In this document: positions 13,401 through 26,196 of the stretch, in pieces
Position numbering within the stretch: position 1 is the stretch's first letter
How the letters are laid out: each line of letters opens with the position of its first letter
NCBI GenBank assembly: GCA_016165875.1
Contig: JABBOT010000010.1
Location: 14,533,357 to 14,597,356, forward strand
DNA: 64,000 nucleotides
Reading direction: 5' to 3'
From: Acanthopleura granulata
Lineage: Eukaryota; Mollusca; Polyplacophora; Chitonida; Chitonidae
Position numbers and translations under genes: made by a program
The notes under the pieces: model-generated
Database searches by the model: none
Seen by the model: the letters and a program-made list of their open reading frames with translations, nothing else
What the model was told of the DNA's origin: nothing

Positions 13401-16400
13401 TTGATTCAACACTTTATCCCCAACATCAACCAGCAGAGAAGCTTGTCTTCTTCAAAACACTTTCATTATTATCGTCTTTGGACAGACACAACACTATTCG
13501 GTACAGTTATGTTAAAAACAAGTACATCTATTAAGATCTTTTGATGTGTCTTTTCCAATATCTACATGTCGCGGAATATTTATAAAATCTAATATTTTCA
13601 CTTGTGCTTTCCATTCACAAATCTTTGATCAGATGATTCTGTATAATTCTATATGACTGAATTTGGCATACCACGCAACCACTATTTCGGGCATCTCTAC
13701 CAATGCTGCAAACCTGCTCGCTACCCGAACCTGATGACTTGCTACCCGATTGATGACTTGCCCTTGGCTTTGGTGATCATAGGGTAGAATTCAGCTACCG
13801 TTTAAACCGATGGGGCTATAAGTCAGGAGACTTGTCAAGTATCTAGATAGGTATGTTATGAGCATGTAGGTGAAGTATTTTCAATCGATTGGATACTCCT
13901 TTAAAAACACATCCTTCATATAGGGTTGAGGAAGGTAAAAGGTTGGGTCGTACATCCAACGTCGTTTGGCAGGATCCACAACGATTTGTAGCACAAGTAT
14001 AAAAAGACGCCATCCCCGAAAAAGATATAAGCGCCAATTTCCACCTGAAAAGTGGTTCCTTGTGTTCAGAACTTAAAGACCCACCATCATGAAACATAAC
14101 ATTTGTGTTTTATTTCTTTATTATTATAATCATTATCTTTTAATGTAGGATGAAACGCTTAAATACTTATACTCAGCCTCAGTTCATAAATTTAAGTTAT
14201 CTTCAATCCAATCAAACAATTCACGACGCCACAAGTTGTTAGGACTGGGCCTAACATGACTTTAAAGGTTAACTCAGAGATTCTTAACCGAAAAAACCCA
14301 GTACAAGAAGACATTTTAAAGCAAAAACAGTGTATCGGTCAATGCATCCTGATGGGTTTGATTTTCTTCAGATAATGTGTTTTTGGTATTCCGCGTGAGA
14401 GTCACCTTTTACAGATGAGTCTTTTGCACTTTAAACAATTTAAATTTTAATAAGACTACGATTTTCAAATCATGAAGTTACCATGTTACGACACCAATAA
14501 CTTGCATTACGGCATAACGTCTTAACAGCACGGTGGGAACAATATCACTCCAACTGACGTCACCCGAAGTTTCCTAACTCGACGTGTAGCTCTGCACATC
14601 AGTGAGTATGTGACATAGGTCGGTATATAAAAACTAACGCTACAAACGAGCGATATAAAATGTGTTAATCCTTGTTCATAAGGTGTCATTTAGCAAAAGA
14701 GTGACATTATGAGCTGAAATGTGTTAAAAAGTGACAATTATACGAGACAAGCGTTGAACCTGACATTTCGGATGGTAATCCGAGCCGCGTGATTACCGAG
14801 GTATGCGAGACCTTGTCTGCGCGGCGCACATGTCCGTCTCAACTCAGCCATCACCGGCGATCATCACTGACAGGCTTCAATGTCAGACCGCTTCTCCAGC
14901 TGTCAATTTACCGGCAGAAAACAAGCGCTTCTGACCCTCATGCAAACATCGCAGCAGCCCGTGAGTAAGAACAGCGAAGATTCGGAGCCAGACGATCTGG
15001 CGAAAATTCCCCTAAAAGCCATTTAGCCCTTCTGACAGCTCGTCAAAACTGCAGTCTGATATTGAATGCGAACATCCGATGAGAAGACAACGAAGGCCGT
15101 TTCCCGATGTCGAGAGTCAAGAATTACGAAAACCTGTCCGAGTTAATAGGCTTCAGAACTTTTGGGAAAAGCTAGCTGACGCGGGTGAGACGAGTTGCCT
15201 CGAGATACCAACATAAACCATTCTTTGAGAACATGCATTTAATTACCACTTCGTGTACCAATATATGTATAACTTATTGGCGGATCCATTCTGGAAAACT
15301 TATCAGCGCCATCTGTACGAAACGCGGTGCATCCGTCCACTTATCGAGGGCATCATAAGATACATACGTCTGATTGACAACAGCTGATACAGTCCTTCAT
15401 GATGACTGATTGAATATAGATGCACTCCTGGATATTAAGTAAACTGAGTTTTTACAGACTGAAGATTTCAAATTTCCATACTTTTTCATGGGTTTTCGAG
15501 GCCCGTAATTAAATCTTTCTATCTGCTACTTGGAACAAACATTCTTCCGTTGTACAGGCTTAAAGCAACATGACATGATCTTCAACGGTTGAACTTTGGG
15601 TCTTTCATATACATGCATGCACACCATAAATGAAGCAATTTCAATCATGTTGGAACACAGATGTCCACAAGAGAATGCCGGCATACTATACACTACCATC
15701 TAGTCGTTTTAAGGAATGCAGGCCCAGTTATGAAACAATCCCTGATTTTTCAAAGTTAATTCCAAATACAGGCTTTTCAAAGTTTTTAAGGCCCCACACG
15801 AACCCTCATTATAACCCCGACTTGAACCGAGGTTAAAATATTAATTGATTAACCAAATACGGGATTAATATGCCTACTGTTCTAATATGGTAGATTCTAT
15901 ACATTCTAGGTAATTTACTAGAAAAACGGAAAATACATTTTCTTTCACAGGAAGATACTCAAACGCAGTCAATATATTATATTGCGTAGGTATAGTCCTT
16001 CAAAGACAGAAGAACCCATGAGAAAAAGACTGTTGATTTGCTGGAGTGCCAAGGGTCACAACGCCATTTTGTCTGTTTAACTGTAGAATTGATAGATGCA
16101 GTACATATAAACGTAGATCTGAAGACGTCCCACTCACTTAAATTAACATTCAAGAGAGGAAAAGTGACGGGCCCTCAAATAATCCAGCACCTTCCTTCTT
16201 TTAAATCTGAAAAGATAATCTTGTGCCACAGAATTAGCTAAATGCAAAGCGAAGGTTCTTAAAATAGTTTCTGTATACGCCTATGTGTTTTCATTTGAAC
16301 CAGCCAATCAAAGCCATGTGAATTTGACGACTTAACCTTTCGAGAGACTGGATTTCCGGATAGCACTCGACATGGCGACTTCACGTATTAGGGAAAACAA

Positions 16401-19400
16401 TGCCGTCATTGACCACTTTAGGTTTGCAATTTCACCAAACGCTTTGGAGTCCATTTTGGATTTACAGAACGTCTTTCTTTTTTTCAACATGATGTATATA
16501 CTTTGAACCAAAACAGCTCCATATAATGTAATAGGGTTTTTTGTAACTAATTCATGTAGTCGGTCAAAATATATGGAAATAAGACAGTTGCTCAGATTAT
16601 TTTAATCGTGTTACGTAAATACTCAATTGCTTTCCATAAACATGTCATGCATATATGAAAATGAAAACATGGTTTTAGAAGTGTCTGTTAATATGTTTTC
16701 TGTTGAACACGCGTATCAACCGAGAAGTATAAGACGCGCTTCTCAGCACAGATGTTCTTATCACACCGATACATGTACACTAAAAGAAACACTATGTGGC
16801 ATCTTTTGAAATAAGCTGCTAATTATAAACTGTTTAGTCCATACAAAGTCCAAAGCACAGGCAAAGAATTGTTCAGTAAAACCAATATGCCAAATTCTTG
16901 AGTGTCATGCAACTTTCATGGAAATTCTAAATAATATTATATTTAATATTTAGTAAAGTCAACTAATAAGAATACGTTACAGTTACCATGAACACAGACA
17001 TTATTAATGCAAAGTAATTAACCTTTGGCATTTGTATGTGCTGGTTTGATGATGACATTTTAATCGTTCACACAATATTCATATCAATTAACTCAAGGCT
17101 TTGATAAACTGATGATTAAAGAAAAGTCCGGAAATTCATCAAAAGGTAGTTCACATGGGAAAATATCCGACAAAAGTCTTGATTGTTTTTCGTCGGAAAG
17201 AAGATTGCAGCTAATCGTGTGAAGGCTGGACACCGTATTCTCTGAACGACTGGCTTACAGTCCGCTCCGGAAATCAGGCCTGAATCATGTTTTTATCGCT
17301 ACTTAGATAAGCGCCATTAAGATATTGACCGAGCCACGTTTTTAATAAACATTAACAGAGAGCGTGCGCCTTTTTGTTTGCCAATAATCGGTTTATTTGA
17401 TGCTCACCAAAGGTAAAGTGTCGAGACCCGAACTTAAACAAGACGTCTTGTGCACAGAGCAACACGACAACAGCTTTGTGGCCTGGAAAGCCCTCAGCCA
17501 AAGCTCAACGAAACAGATCCGAGGTTGGCAGACAAGACACGGTGCGAGCGGGTCGGAATCCCTCTAGTCACGCGACTGTGCATGTGTCACAGCATGGTTA
17601 ACCCTAGTATTATCATCAACATTAACCCTTGCATTCTTAACAGTTAGGCTAATGAAACTGACATTGTTTGACGAGCGCGAAATGCTCATTTGTAACAAAC
17701 TGTGATTGGACTTACCGTCAACAGAGGATTTCACAATCGTTACAAAGGCTAATATTTACAGAATTTTAAGATTTTCCATCTTATAAATGAAATCGTCACA
17801 ATGTGTTGGTATCAAGGCATTCACTTCTTCTCCGTACCATGAATACAAATATGACCTCCTGGTGTCTGTTCCTGGATCAGACAGTAGGAGGATATGGCTA
17901 TCTGAGATACGGGACAATTTCTCATGGGTATAATATGTCCCACCATTGGAGAAGCGGAACCTCTTACAAGCTGTGTCTTGTCCCCTCTCAGAATCACAAC
18001 GAATTAATCCATGACATACTTAACATTTGCCTCCTGTGAACTACTGTTTTCCAATCTCGTGTGAACTTTTTTTTATTAACATTTTTTCATCATGGCATGA
18101 TAGAGCCATTGAATTTCGGCAGAAGGCAATTCGCTCAAGAGAGCAGAATTCCTCAAAGACCCAGTTCAAGAGTGAATGTGTGTGTGTTTTTTTATAAGAC
18201 CGTCTCTAACGGAAACCTGCAAAATGACCCATTGTCCAGTCGTATCCGCTTTCTATTTGGCTCGTAAAGTTTTTAGTGTCTTATTGTCGGGGGAGGCTAA
18301 GCTTGAGAATGAGGCTGCCCGAGGGTGCTGGAGAAGTGGCCTGGGCTAAAGACGTTAGCAATGAAGATCAGGTCAACTGTATTCTCCTTGCCTGACCCTG
18401 TCCGGTCCCATACGGTCGCTGATATTCACCAAAGACATGGAAACTTGAGAATTCATAACTAAGGTTTGCTCAAGAACAAAATTCGATTCCAATTTACCGA
18501 GAGAATCCTGGTGGGATTAGAAGTTGTCGGTTTGGAATATGTCCTAACATGAGCCTTGTTGTAGCAAGGCACTATTTGTCCTCTCTGTTGGATAATTCAA
18601 TCAACTAAATCGAACAGCGATCGACCTTTGCCCGTTTCCACGCCGAACAGAAAGAAATGTAATATTTCGCCTTAAAAATTAGAACGATGATTTTCCAAAG
18701 AATTCTTTGCTGGCTGATAGCTGCCGGCAGCTGGCGTTAAACACATGATTGTTCAAAGTCCTGTCCACATTTGCTTCCGAATCAACCACAATCTCGCTAA
18801 TGACATCAAGTCGACATATTATCTCCTGAGTCGGCCGTAACAAGGTCCGATGTGGCTCTCTTTTGGCCGTGTTCATTGCCAGGACTGTATTTACCGACAC
18901 GGCCTCGGGCACCGATCGTCTACAAATTGATAGTATAATATTTATATTCACAGCTTTTCTGCAGCCAAATATTGCAAATTACTTCGCCGGATGGAATAAC
19001 TTGTACAGTCACGCGAAACATGTATGCCAACATCATGCAGCAAGCAGGCAGCAAGTCATCTGAAACTTTGTTTGCATGGCAACATGTACCTTGCTTCTTA
19101 CCGACCAAAAGGAGCAGAATCATCACGGACATACATTCCGATGTATCGACGTAATTTATATAACACTCGTGAACATGAAACGCGAACAAGCCTGTATAAT
19201 TTCAATCAAACAATTCGTAACCTTTTTTCATCTTCACTGTACACATCGGTTAATGCCAGAGTGCACATCTTCAAAATATCACTGTAGTTAATAAACCAAA
19301 CTTTCTTTCAGAATTGTGCATGCACATAAACAGAAAGCACAATAAAGCCCTAAATAGCTAAATGGCTGTAGGCCCACTGAAAGTCGTTTTTTTTTTTTGT

Positions 19401-19697
19401 TTTTTTGTGTGTTTTTTTTTCGGTTGAATTTTTCGTTCTGCAATACATTATCACGACAATGTCATGTTTATCTCCAGAACTGGAACTATGCATTACTATA
19501 ACGATACTGAAACAATTTCCATCAAATTCATGAAATGGACAATAACTATGGTTAATACATGCAGCTGAAGAACTGAACCATTGTATTACAAACCCTAATC
19601 ATTAACGTCATTCGCCTTTGGCTATTTCTCCAATTATATTTACATCAACAGGTTGACAGATTTGCGCATGAAAATTGGTCCACGGTTGTATACTAAT
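10485..19697. other. Gene-poor intergenic DNA
   Basis: No supported gene over 9.2 kb. A 139-codon minus frame at 12242-12661 has no family features. Blocks at 14750-15150 and 17270-17410 have mixed composition and few simple repeats and could be regulatory. A short duplication of tgatgacttg with tacccga lies at 13715-13765. An AT palindrome-like stretch is at 16926-16953, and long T runs at 19388-19421. Confidence 0.5.
14555..14562. promoter_or_regulatory. Single full CRE, TGACGTCA
   Basis: One palindromic CRE in gene-poor DNA, in a stretch (14500-15150) with more CpG than its surroundings. No gene start seen next to it. Confidence 0.2.
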
Positions 19698-19855
19698 TAA
19701 TTTATGTGATTGGTGTTTTTCGGGGTACTGAATGCTTCATACCACGGCGGCGAACATTATGCTGGGAGGATACCGGGCAGAGATCGAGGGAAACCCACGA
19801 CCATCCACAGGTTGCACGGATATCTTCCTATGCGATGTGAGAAACAGTAATAATG
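19698..19855 (-). repeat. SINE, family B, central and 3' part
   Basis: On the minus strand: gcaacctgtggatggtcgtg, then tctgcccggtatcctccc, then aaaacaccaatca. Same central block as the full copy at 42162-42420. Head missing. Confidence 0.75.
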
Positions 19856-21085
19856 AACTCATATTTTAGTCAAAGTCACAGCTGGGGTGTATACAAATAG
19901 CCAGAATTATGCATGAACGTACGTTAACAGATTTGTGCTCATGTACATATTTGGCGGAAATGCATCTGGTTTGCGGAAAATTGTGTTCACTTATATCAAC
20001 CTTTAACGCGTCCACGAATAAAAAAAGGGTGGAGAGAAACCACGTTAATTAAACGGATAACAGTATATAAAATTCAGTTTGTGACTAAAGAAGAAGTTAA
20101 ATTCGCTGGAGTTTGATAGGTCCTAGGTTGTTTGAAATTCATATTCGGTTCCATGCAGGCCTCCACGATTCGTCCTATATCGCCTCTGTAGGGGCAATAT
20201 GTCGTACGATTCCACATCAAAAACATATATAACATGCAGGCATTCAGCTCACTGTGACTGTATTCATGGTGAATTTCCGGACTAGTGGTAATCATAAATA
20301 ACTTTGTTGTCGGGGACACAGAGAGAATTACTTGTTGATGACTTTATATGATCCATATTGCAAACTTAAATGCATGACGATACAGTCACAATGTTAGACT
20401 TCATGTATTTTCCCGGAAGTCCATCCACTAACTCCCTTAACCATCGAGACTGCGGACTTGAATCGGCATTAAAGTTTGCCAGATGCCTAAAGAGGTGTGA
20501 TGGCTTGCCTTGCATGGGCTCTGTCTGATTTCCCTTCACCACTAACTGGAACGCCTTGTCAGCGGTGTAAAACAAAATACAAATGAGAATTAGTCAGGCG
20601 GATGGATACAGTTTCAACGTGAAACTACCGGGGGAAATAGAAATGTATATTTTTATCGGCCATATATATATATAGGTATAAACACCGTTCAACGCTCCCT
20701 CCATTCATTTCCACCATTCCTCGGTGACGGGTTGCATATACATGTAGATTCAACCTCGTACATATGAGGAAAAAGGCAACGCTCTGGCTGTTAACAAATT
20801 CACCCAAAACACACATTTTCCTCTACAAGTGAAAAATTATTGAGCTCGAATGTACCCCTTATATATTTGTGGGGGATAAAAAGTGAAAGTGACCCGAATG
20901 CTTTTCTTTGAAAAATGACACCTTAAATATTTTAACTAACCAAAAGAAACGAAAAAGGTTGGCAGGGGTTCAAATAAATTGCAAACAAAAACACAGTAAT
21001 CATAACTACGGCCATTTGAATGAAGTCTGCATTGTATATCCACACAGAAGTACATGTGATTTCATCAGTTGCTGTTCTTTTGGCC
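19856..21085. other. Intergenic DNA, nothing supported
   Basis: Short frames only (up to 81 codons); (TA)n at about 20661-20672. No gene, repeat head or promoter motif that I can defend. Confidence 0.5.
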
Positions 21086-21907
21086 TTAAGCCCCAGTCAC
21101 ACAAGACCGTGCAGATTGTTTACAATTGGTGGCGATTTGGCTGAGATACGACCAATCGACAATGTTTGTTACGATTTCCATAAGCGGCCGCATATACTGC
21201 GATTGCTCCATGTAGTGGTAGGCCATCGCATTGTGGTAGGTCATCGTGCGATTCGTTATATGTGTGGTACTTGATGGCAAATCGGTCTTAGGGAATCGTC
21301 CGACTAATGGTGGTGATTAGCGACCGATCGTAAGCCCAATCGCGGTGACCGTTCGCATGATCGATAGCAGCCAGCCACATTCAGCCTTGTTGACATCGGT
21401 CAGATATAAAGGCTCGCGATCGTGCGTCTGAATCAGTGGTCATCTAGGTTTCCATGGGTAGCTTACAATTTTCAAATACAACCTACAATTAAGCTTGCAA
21501 TTCGCTATCCCTCCCTTAGAGTGTCACATACCTGACTGAGCTAAACCACAAAATTGTAGAGCTAATACTGATGGTACCTTAATGCAAGGTGGTGATATCA
21601 GTCCGGTCAGGCCGCGACCAGTCGCACACACCAATCTTGAGGTCGTACGACAGGTGGCAGGGACATATCAAGTATCACGACCAATCGTGCGTATGCATGA
21701 CCCTCGGTCATCCACGACTGGTGATATACGACCATGTAAGACCTGCCTCTGACCCATTGCGATTTGACCATCGAGCTTGATGCGACTGACGTTGTCCTTC
21801 TGATCACTCGCGGCCTCTGCGACTTGCGTATCGTACGGGTTCTTTCTACGATATCACTTGCCCGCGATTCCAACTGCTTTCGATCCTCATATGACTGGGC
21901 TTTTTAA
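21086..21907. mobile_element. Non-autonomous TTAA-flanked DNA transposon (MITE-like)
   Basis: 814 bp (21090-21903) between TTAA at 21086-21089 and TTAA at 21904-21907. Left end GCCCCAGTCACACAAGACCG; right end inverted reads AAAGCCCAGTCATATGAGG, sharing GCCCAGTCA. Inside are many words such as gaccaatcg, cgatcgtgcg and tcgtgcga on both strands, giving a GC- and CpG-richer island. No transposase frame. TTAA duplication occurs in piggyBac and Kolobok elements; the ends do not start CCY, so Kolobok-like is favoured. Insertion is old, judging by diverged ends. Confidence 0.65.
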
Positions 21908-23730
21908 GTCAAATGTTAGACAACTAAATTAATGGAACATTGTCATTCAATAGTAGCAGTATCTTCAGTACTTTGTGTGTGACCATTATCTTTACCATAA
22001 TTAGGACTTTCGGAGATGCCGGAGGACAAATGCATGCTCGTTATATATAAATTTGCCAGAAATAAAACATTTGCCATTCTCTTCATTGGATGTTATCATG
22101 TAAGCTGATATACCTTACAGTTGAAATTCACACCATTTGGGGGTGAGGAGAGTGAGGCCAAGGGGCGATAACTCAAAACGTAGAAGGTGTAAACAACGAG
22201 AAAGAGTTATGTACCTTGTTCAGTGCAACTTTCAATATTATACGTGGATGTCCTGTGATTTTGCCAGTTTTATCACTGTTAAAAACAAAACAACAAACAC
22301 TGTAATATAACCATAGATATGTCTGAAGAGTGATGGAAACGGACCTAAACTGCCACAGGCTTTTTTCCAATGTGCATGGTTAAATTAATTTTTTATCAGG
22401 AATTCTTACGAGGTCATGGGGCCATCGAGTCACTTGTATCCCTTACACATATGGCTAAAAGGTAAAACAGTCGTTAATTGAGAAAGTAACAACTGTGTTT
22501 ATACACTGGATAGAGCTGATAACTTTCAATTTTTGTGCTTTAATTTGCTCACTTCAACTCTGATATCTTTGTTATCTTGGTAACATCACAAAAACAAAAA
22601 GGTATGCTTTTTAACAATTTATGTGGGATTCTTCACAGATGCACATGTACATCTGTGCTATGTTTTCTTTTAACTGTGTACCGACTGTCTTCAAACTAGC
22701 TTCACGCTAAATGCTCACTGGCTAAACAATCAAGTATTAAACAAATGGACTGATTGCAAGACAGACTGTGAGTTTATCTTCTATAGATTTAAACAAAACA
22801 AACACACTAACTACATTACTACAAACCTATTCAGTTAATGATTAACAATTTAAAGGTAATGTTGCCAAAGGTTAAAGATCGACAGATAAAGACTGTGTCA
22901 AAATGCACTTAAGGAATGTAGTGTATCCATAATATCATACATAATAATTCCAGATAGAGAGTGTCATTTCTAAAATACTTCCCGAAATGTACAAAACCAA
23001 GATAAAAACAGAAGCTTGCAAAAACACTAAATTCACAGAATAACAAGTTGTCAAAATGTACCTGTATTAGTTCAGTTGAGAAAAGTACAAAGCAGAAACT
23101 AGTGGACTAGTTGTTTGTGCTTGAATGCATCATGTGGTAACACTGAAAAGGTAACAATTTTTTTTTTTTTGTATGTAAAAATAGTATTATTCTGAAAAAC
23201 CATCATCTGACACCAATCTATTTACAGCACTACTTCAAGAACAAGCAATTAAATATTGATATAAATAACATTATCAAAAATCTTCCAAAGAAAATCAACA
23301 GAGGCCAAACACAACCATGGTTAGCCTAAGCCATTAAACATAGCACCAACAAAATATGCTGAATTACATGTCATCTATTAAGACTTTCACATAAACAGGC
23401 ACAACCTGGTCAGTGTCAGAGGGGTGTAGACATACTGGAACACTATTAAATATATCCTACCTCTGTGTCCAGTATCTTAAACTTTAAGGGTAGGTTTTAG
23501 GTGTGGTTCAGATCATCATGAAGTTCCTGGTTCCGATCAGATTTGAAAATATCATTAAGGACTTCATCAAAAATGTGTAAGTACTAACTTCTGCACAGCC
23601 GTTCTGCTTTTAACATCATATGCTGTATATTTATCACTACATGCTGCCTAAAACAGATTATTGTATTAATATAATATCAAATAGACAGCTGCATGTGTAT
23701 GTGTAATGGCCATGTAGTTCACCCTGATAA
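21908..23730. other. 3' flank of the unknown minus-strand gene
   Basis: AT-rich, with no frame over 65 codons. Holds a motif agggg-cgataactc at 22160-22174 and a T12 run near 23159. May include 3' UTR of the acidic gene if polyadenylation is distal. Confidence 0.4.
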
Positions 23731-23774
23731 TTTAATATTCGTCATGTAAGTGCATCCAAGTTATGGCAGTTTAG

Positions 23775-24716
23775 TTATTCTTCCACTGCCCATATCGGGA
23801 CTGAAAACTCCTGTGCTGAACATGAATTAATTGGTCTGTCAACTTCCTCAGTGTCATCTGACAGAATGTCAAGGTCAAGATCAAACAGGGAGGATGTGAA
23901 AGTACCCAAGTCATCTGACCCCTCTGCTGCCGTGGACAGAGGAGACCCAGGTGCCAGGTGACTAATTTGTAGGTCCAGCTGAGGAACCAGGCCAAACACT
24001 TCCTCATCTGATGAGATGCCGTTGGAATGTGAACAAAAGCTTCTGACTTTAGTAACTGACTGGCAGTTATCAGGTAAATCTATAGGAGGGCATGGGTGAT
24101 CACCATCACTGCCACTGTAATCATCACGTAACGGCACCAACTGAAGTAAATTTTCCTCAGATGACAGACGGGTAGACAAGCATGGCACAATCTGATCACA
24201 GCCTGCTGTTTCCACTGTTACAAACTGTGATGGTCTAGGCACATGTTCTGTTGGAATACCTAGTGACAAGTTGTCCTCATCAATGAAACCTGCTCCATAT
24301 GGTACATTTAAGTCCAAACAATGACTATCATAAGCTTTATCATCTGATACCTCCACATCTTCTGGGCAGTGCCATACTGGGTCTTGATTCAGTGTTGTCA
24401 CATTCTCCGTTTCACAAACAGAAATGGCAGTAAAAAGACCTACATATCCAGTAGATTCATGAGCATTTACTGACACACCTAAATCACCTTCGCGCCAATC
24501 TTTCTGTTCATGGCCCAAAAGCCAAGGTGATGATTTGCTGTATGTATCACTACGATTTTCACACATTCCTTGCGTGCAGTGATTCTCATATGAGCTACAC
24601 CTACATGTATCACCTACATAAAACATTTGGTCTTCCAAATCCACATCTGCATAGGTCCTTGTTACAGACTGCCAAGACATAAACATGCAGTATATATGCT
24701 CAATCTCTGTATCCAT
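23775..24716 (-). CDS. Unknown acidic, Ser/Asp-rich protein, large last exon
   Basis: A single open frame of 313 codons, by far the longest non-repetitive one outside CLASRP. If read alone it starts MDTEIEHIYC at 24716; a spliced start is more likely (see 26087-26135), joining at 24646 within GCAG|AT. The protein is acidic and rich in Ser, Asp, Leu and Cys. It has several short acidic-hydrophobic patches such as SSDEEVFGLVPQLDLQ and SSLFDLDLDILSDDTEEVD, and ends FSVPIWAVEE. No membrane segment, signal peptide or zinc-finger spacing stands out. The patches look like interaction or transactivation motifs in a disordered protein; that is inference. I do not recognise a family. An ATTAAA on the minus strand (plus TTTAAT, 23731-23736) lies about 40 bp after the stop. 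Divergent from CLASRP. Confidence 0.7.
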   Translation of the reverse strand: MDTEIEHIYCMFMSWQSVTRTYADVDLEDQMFYVGDTCRCSSYENHCTQGMCENRSDTYSKSSPWLLGHEQKDWREGDLGVSVNAHESTGYVGLFTAISVCETENVTTLNQDPVWHCPEDVEVSDDKAYDSHCLDLNVPYGAGFIDEDNLSLGIPTEHVPRPSQFVTVETAGCDQIVPCLSTRLSSEENLLQLVPLRDDYSGSDGDHPCPPIDLPDNCQSVTKVRSFCSHSNGISSDEEVFGLVPQLDLQISHLAPGSPLSTAAEGSDDLGTFTSSLFDLDLDILSDDTEEVDRPINSCSAQEFSVPIWAVEE

Positions 24717-26086
24717 TTAGTTCTTCAAAAAGTCTACGCTGATACAGGCATATATAGAGCTTTGTCAACTGACAAGAAAATTGTAGTATCCACAAAAAAA
24801 CAGTTTCAGCGATGATTAAAGTTGACTTCCAGGAGCACCAGGGACTCTTTCAGATTTTAATCCTGAAAACACATTTGAGCATATGAGACATTACACTGAA
24901 TTTTGCTTTACTATATGTTGCCTATAAACCCATCCATGCATGTCCTTTGTACAGTGTATCTAAAGGGGCAACATTATCATTCAGGAACATGTTATCTAGA
25001 TACACATATACACACCATCATGTATATACTTGGCTACATCTTATGAAGATTCATGGCCACTCATGCAATGATAGTTTTGTTTTAAAGCTTTAAAAATAGG
25101 GGTCATTCCAAAAGCTTTAAAAGGATTTCTAAATTTCTGAAAGTCAATTAAATAATTTCAAAGGAATGTCAAATAAATTTTAAATTTTTAAATTCTTAAA
25201 CCTTGGATTTTCAAAGCTTTGAAGAGCATATTGAACCCTACTTATTATAAATAATTTTCATCAGTTGATTTCTCCAGAAATATATACATATAACCCACAG
25301 GATTTGCATGTTCACTCCATAGAATAAGCTTTGCACAAAACGAATGTAAAGAACAAGCTACAGCCTATATCAGTCTATGTGTCTGTATAAAGTCTCGTTC
25401 TACAATCAGATTTTCAGGCCACACAAAGTTTTAAAGATGTGTGGGATAGGATGTAAAATGCACTTAGTCTGTGAGTCGGTTATATTTGCCGCAGGAAAGT
25501 TACTTTGTGTTAATAAGCCAGATAGCTGTTTAACTGAGCTTGACAGGAATTCCTTCACTTGTGGATAGTAATGTCCCTCAAGGCTATGTTAAAAGCAATA
25601 TAACCGTAGGTAGACACACACTATTCAGCCCAATTCGTGCATTTCATGTATCTGTGTGACATCTGAGACAAAACCTGGGCTGTAGAGTTGTTTCAATTGG
25701 AAAACTCAGTGAAAAACGCAGAAAAAAAAAATAGAATTGATCTCTACCCTATCAGGGCTGTCGCCGAAGTTTTGTAATATAAATAGATCGACATAAATGA
25801 CCCTGTTCTTTTGTTTGTCCACCGTATGACGTGCTCTGGTCATTTGCAATTATGCGCAACTCGAAACCGCTATGTGGCTTAGTTCTGCCGTACATACATC
25901 AGCATTTGTGTTTTGCATAAGGTACCAGGATGAGAAATGAAGCGATTCTGTCCTGCAAACTAATTACTAGTAGTTTTACAGTACCAAATTTTCAACAAAA
26001 AATAAGACAAATGTGCCAGTTAAAACAGTTGAAACTGTCTTTTCTCATTGACAATAAAGTTTTACAATAATGTACAATATACATAC
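24717..26086. other. Intron and 5' flank of the unknown acidic gene
   Basis: AT-rich, no ORF over 65 codons, no recognisable repeat head. Around 25085-25215 are runs of TTTAAA-type words (aaagctttaaaa, ttttaaatttttaaa). If the two-exon model holds, this is the intron; otherwise it is upstream flank. Confidence 0.4.
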
Positions 26087-26135
26087 CTTTATTTTGTGAC
26101 TGTTCTATCAAGATTGTTGACAGCGAATCTTTCAT
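26087..26135 (-). CDS. Candidate first coding exon of the unknown acidic gene
   Basis: Reading the minus strand from ATG at 26135: MKDSLSTILIEQSQNK, then one base G and a strong donor AAAG|GTATGT. Exit phase 1 fits the acceptor CTATGCAG at 24647 in the big exon, giving K|DVDLEDQMFYVGD in the long frame and a 306-residue protein with a 1.44-kb intron. The alternative acceptor TTGGCAG near 24677 is a better site but out of phase. The -3 base is C, a weak start context. No upstream in-frame extension is claimed. Confidence 0.45.
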
Positions 26136-26188
26136 AAGTCACCGCCAAACGCAGCTGGCAGAAGACAAACACTGCCCTCCCAGCGTTC

Positions 26189-26196
26189 CTCGCGAG
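26189..26196. promoter_or_regulatory. CTCGCGAG palindrome, likely promoter element
   Basis: CTCGCGAG lies about 55 bp upstream of the candidate minus-strand ATG. The TCTCGCGAGA element is a known core of housekeeping, often divergent, promoters in animals. This 8-bp palindrome lacks the outer T and A on both sides, so it is the core only. It supports a minus-strand transcription start near 26150-26190. Confidence 0.4.
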
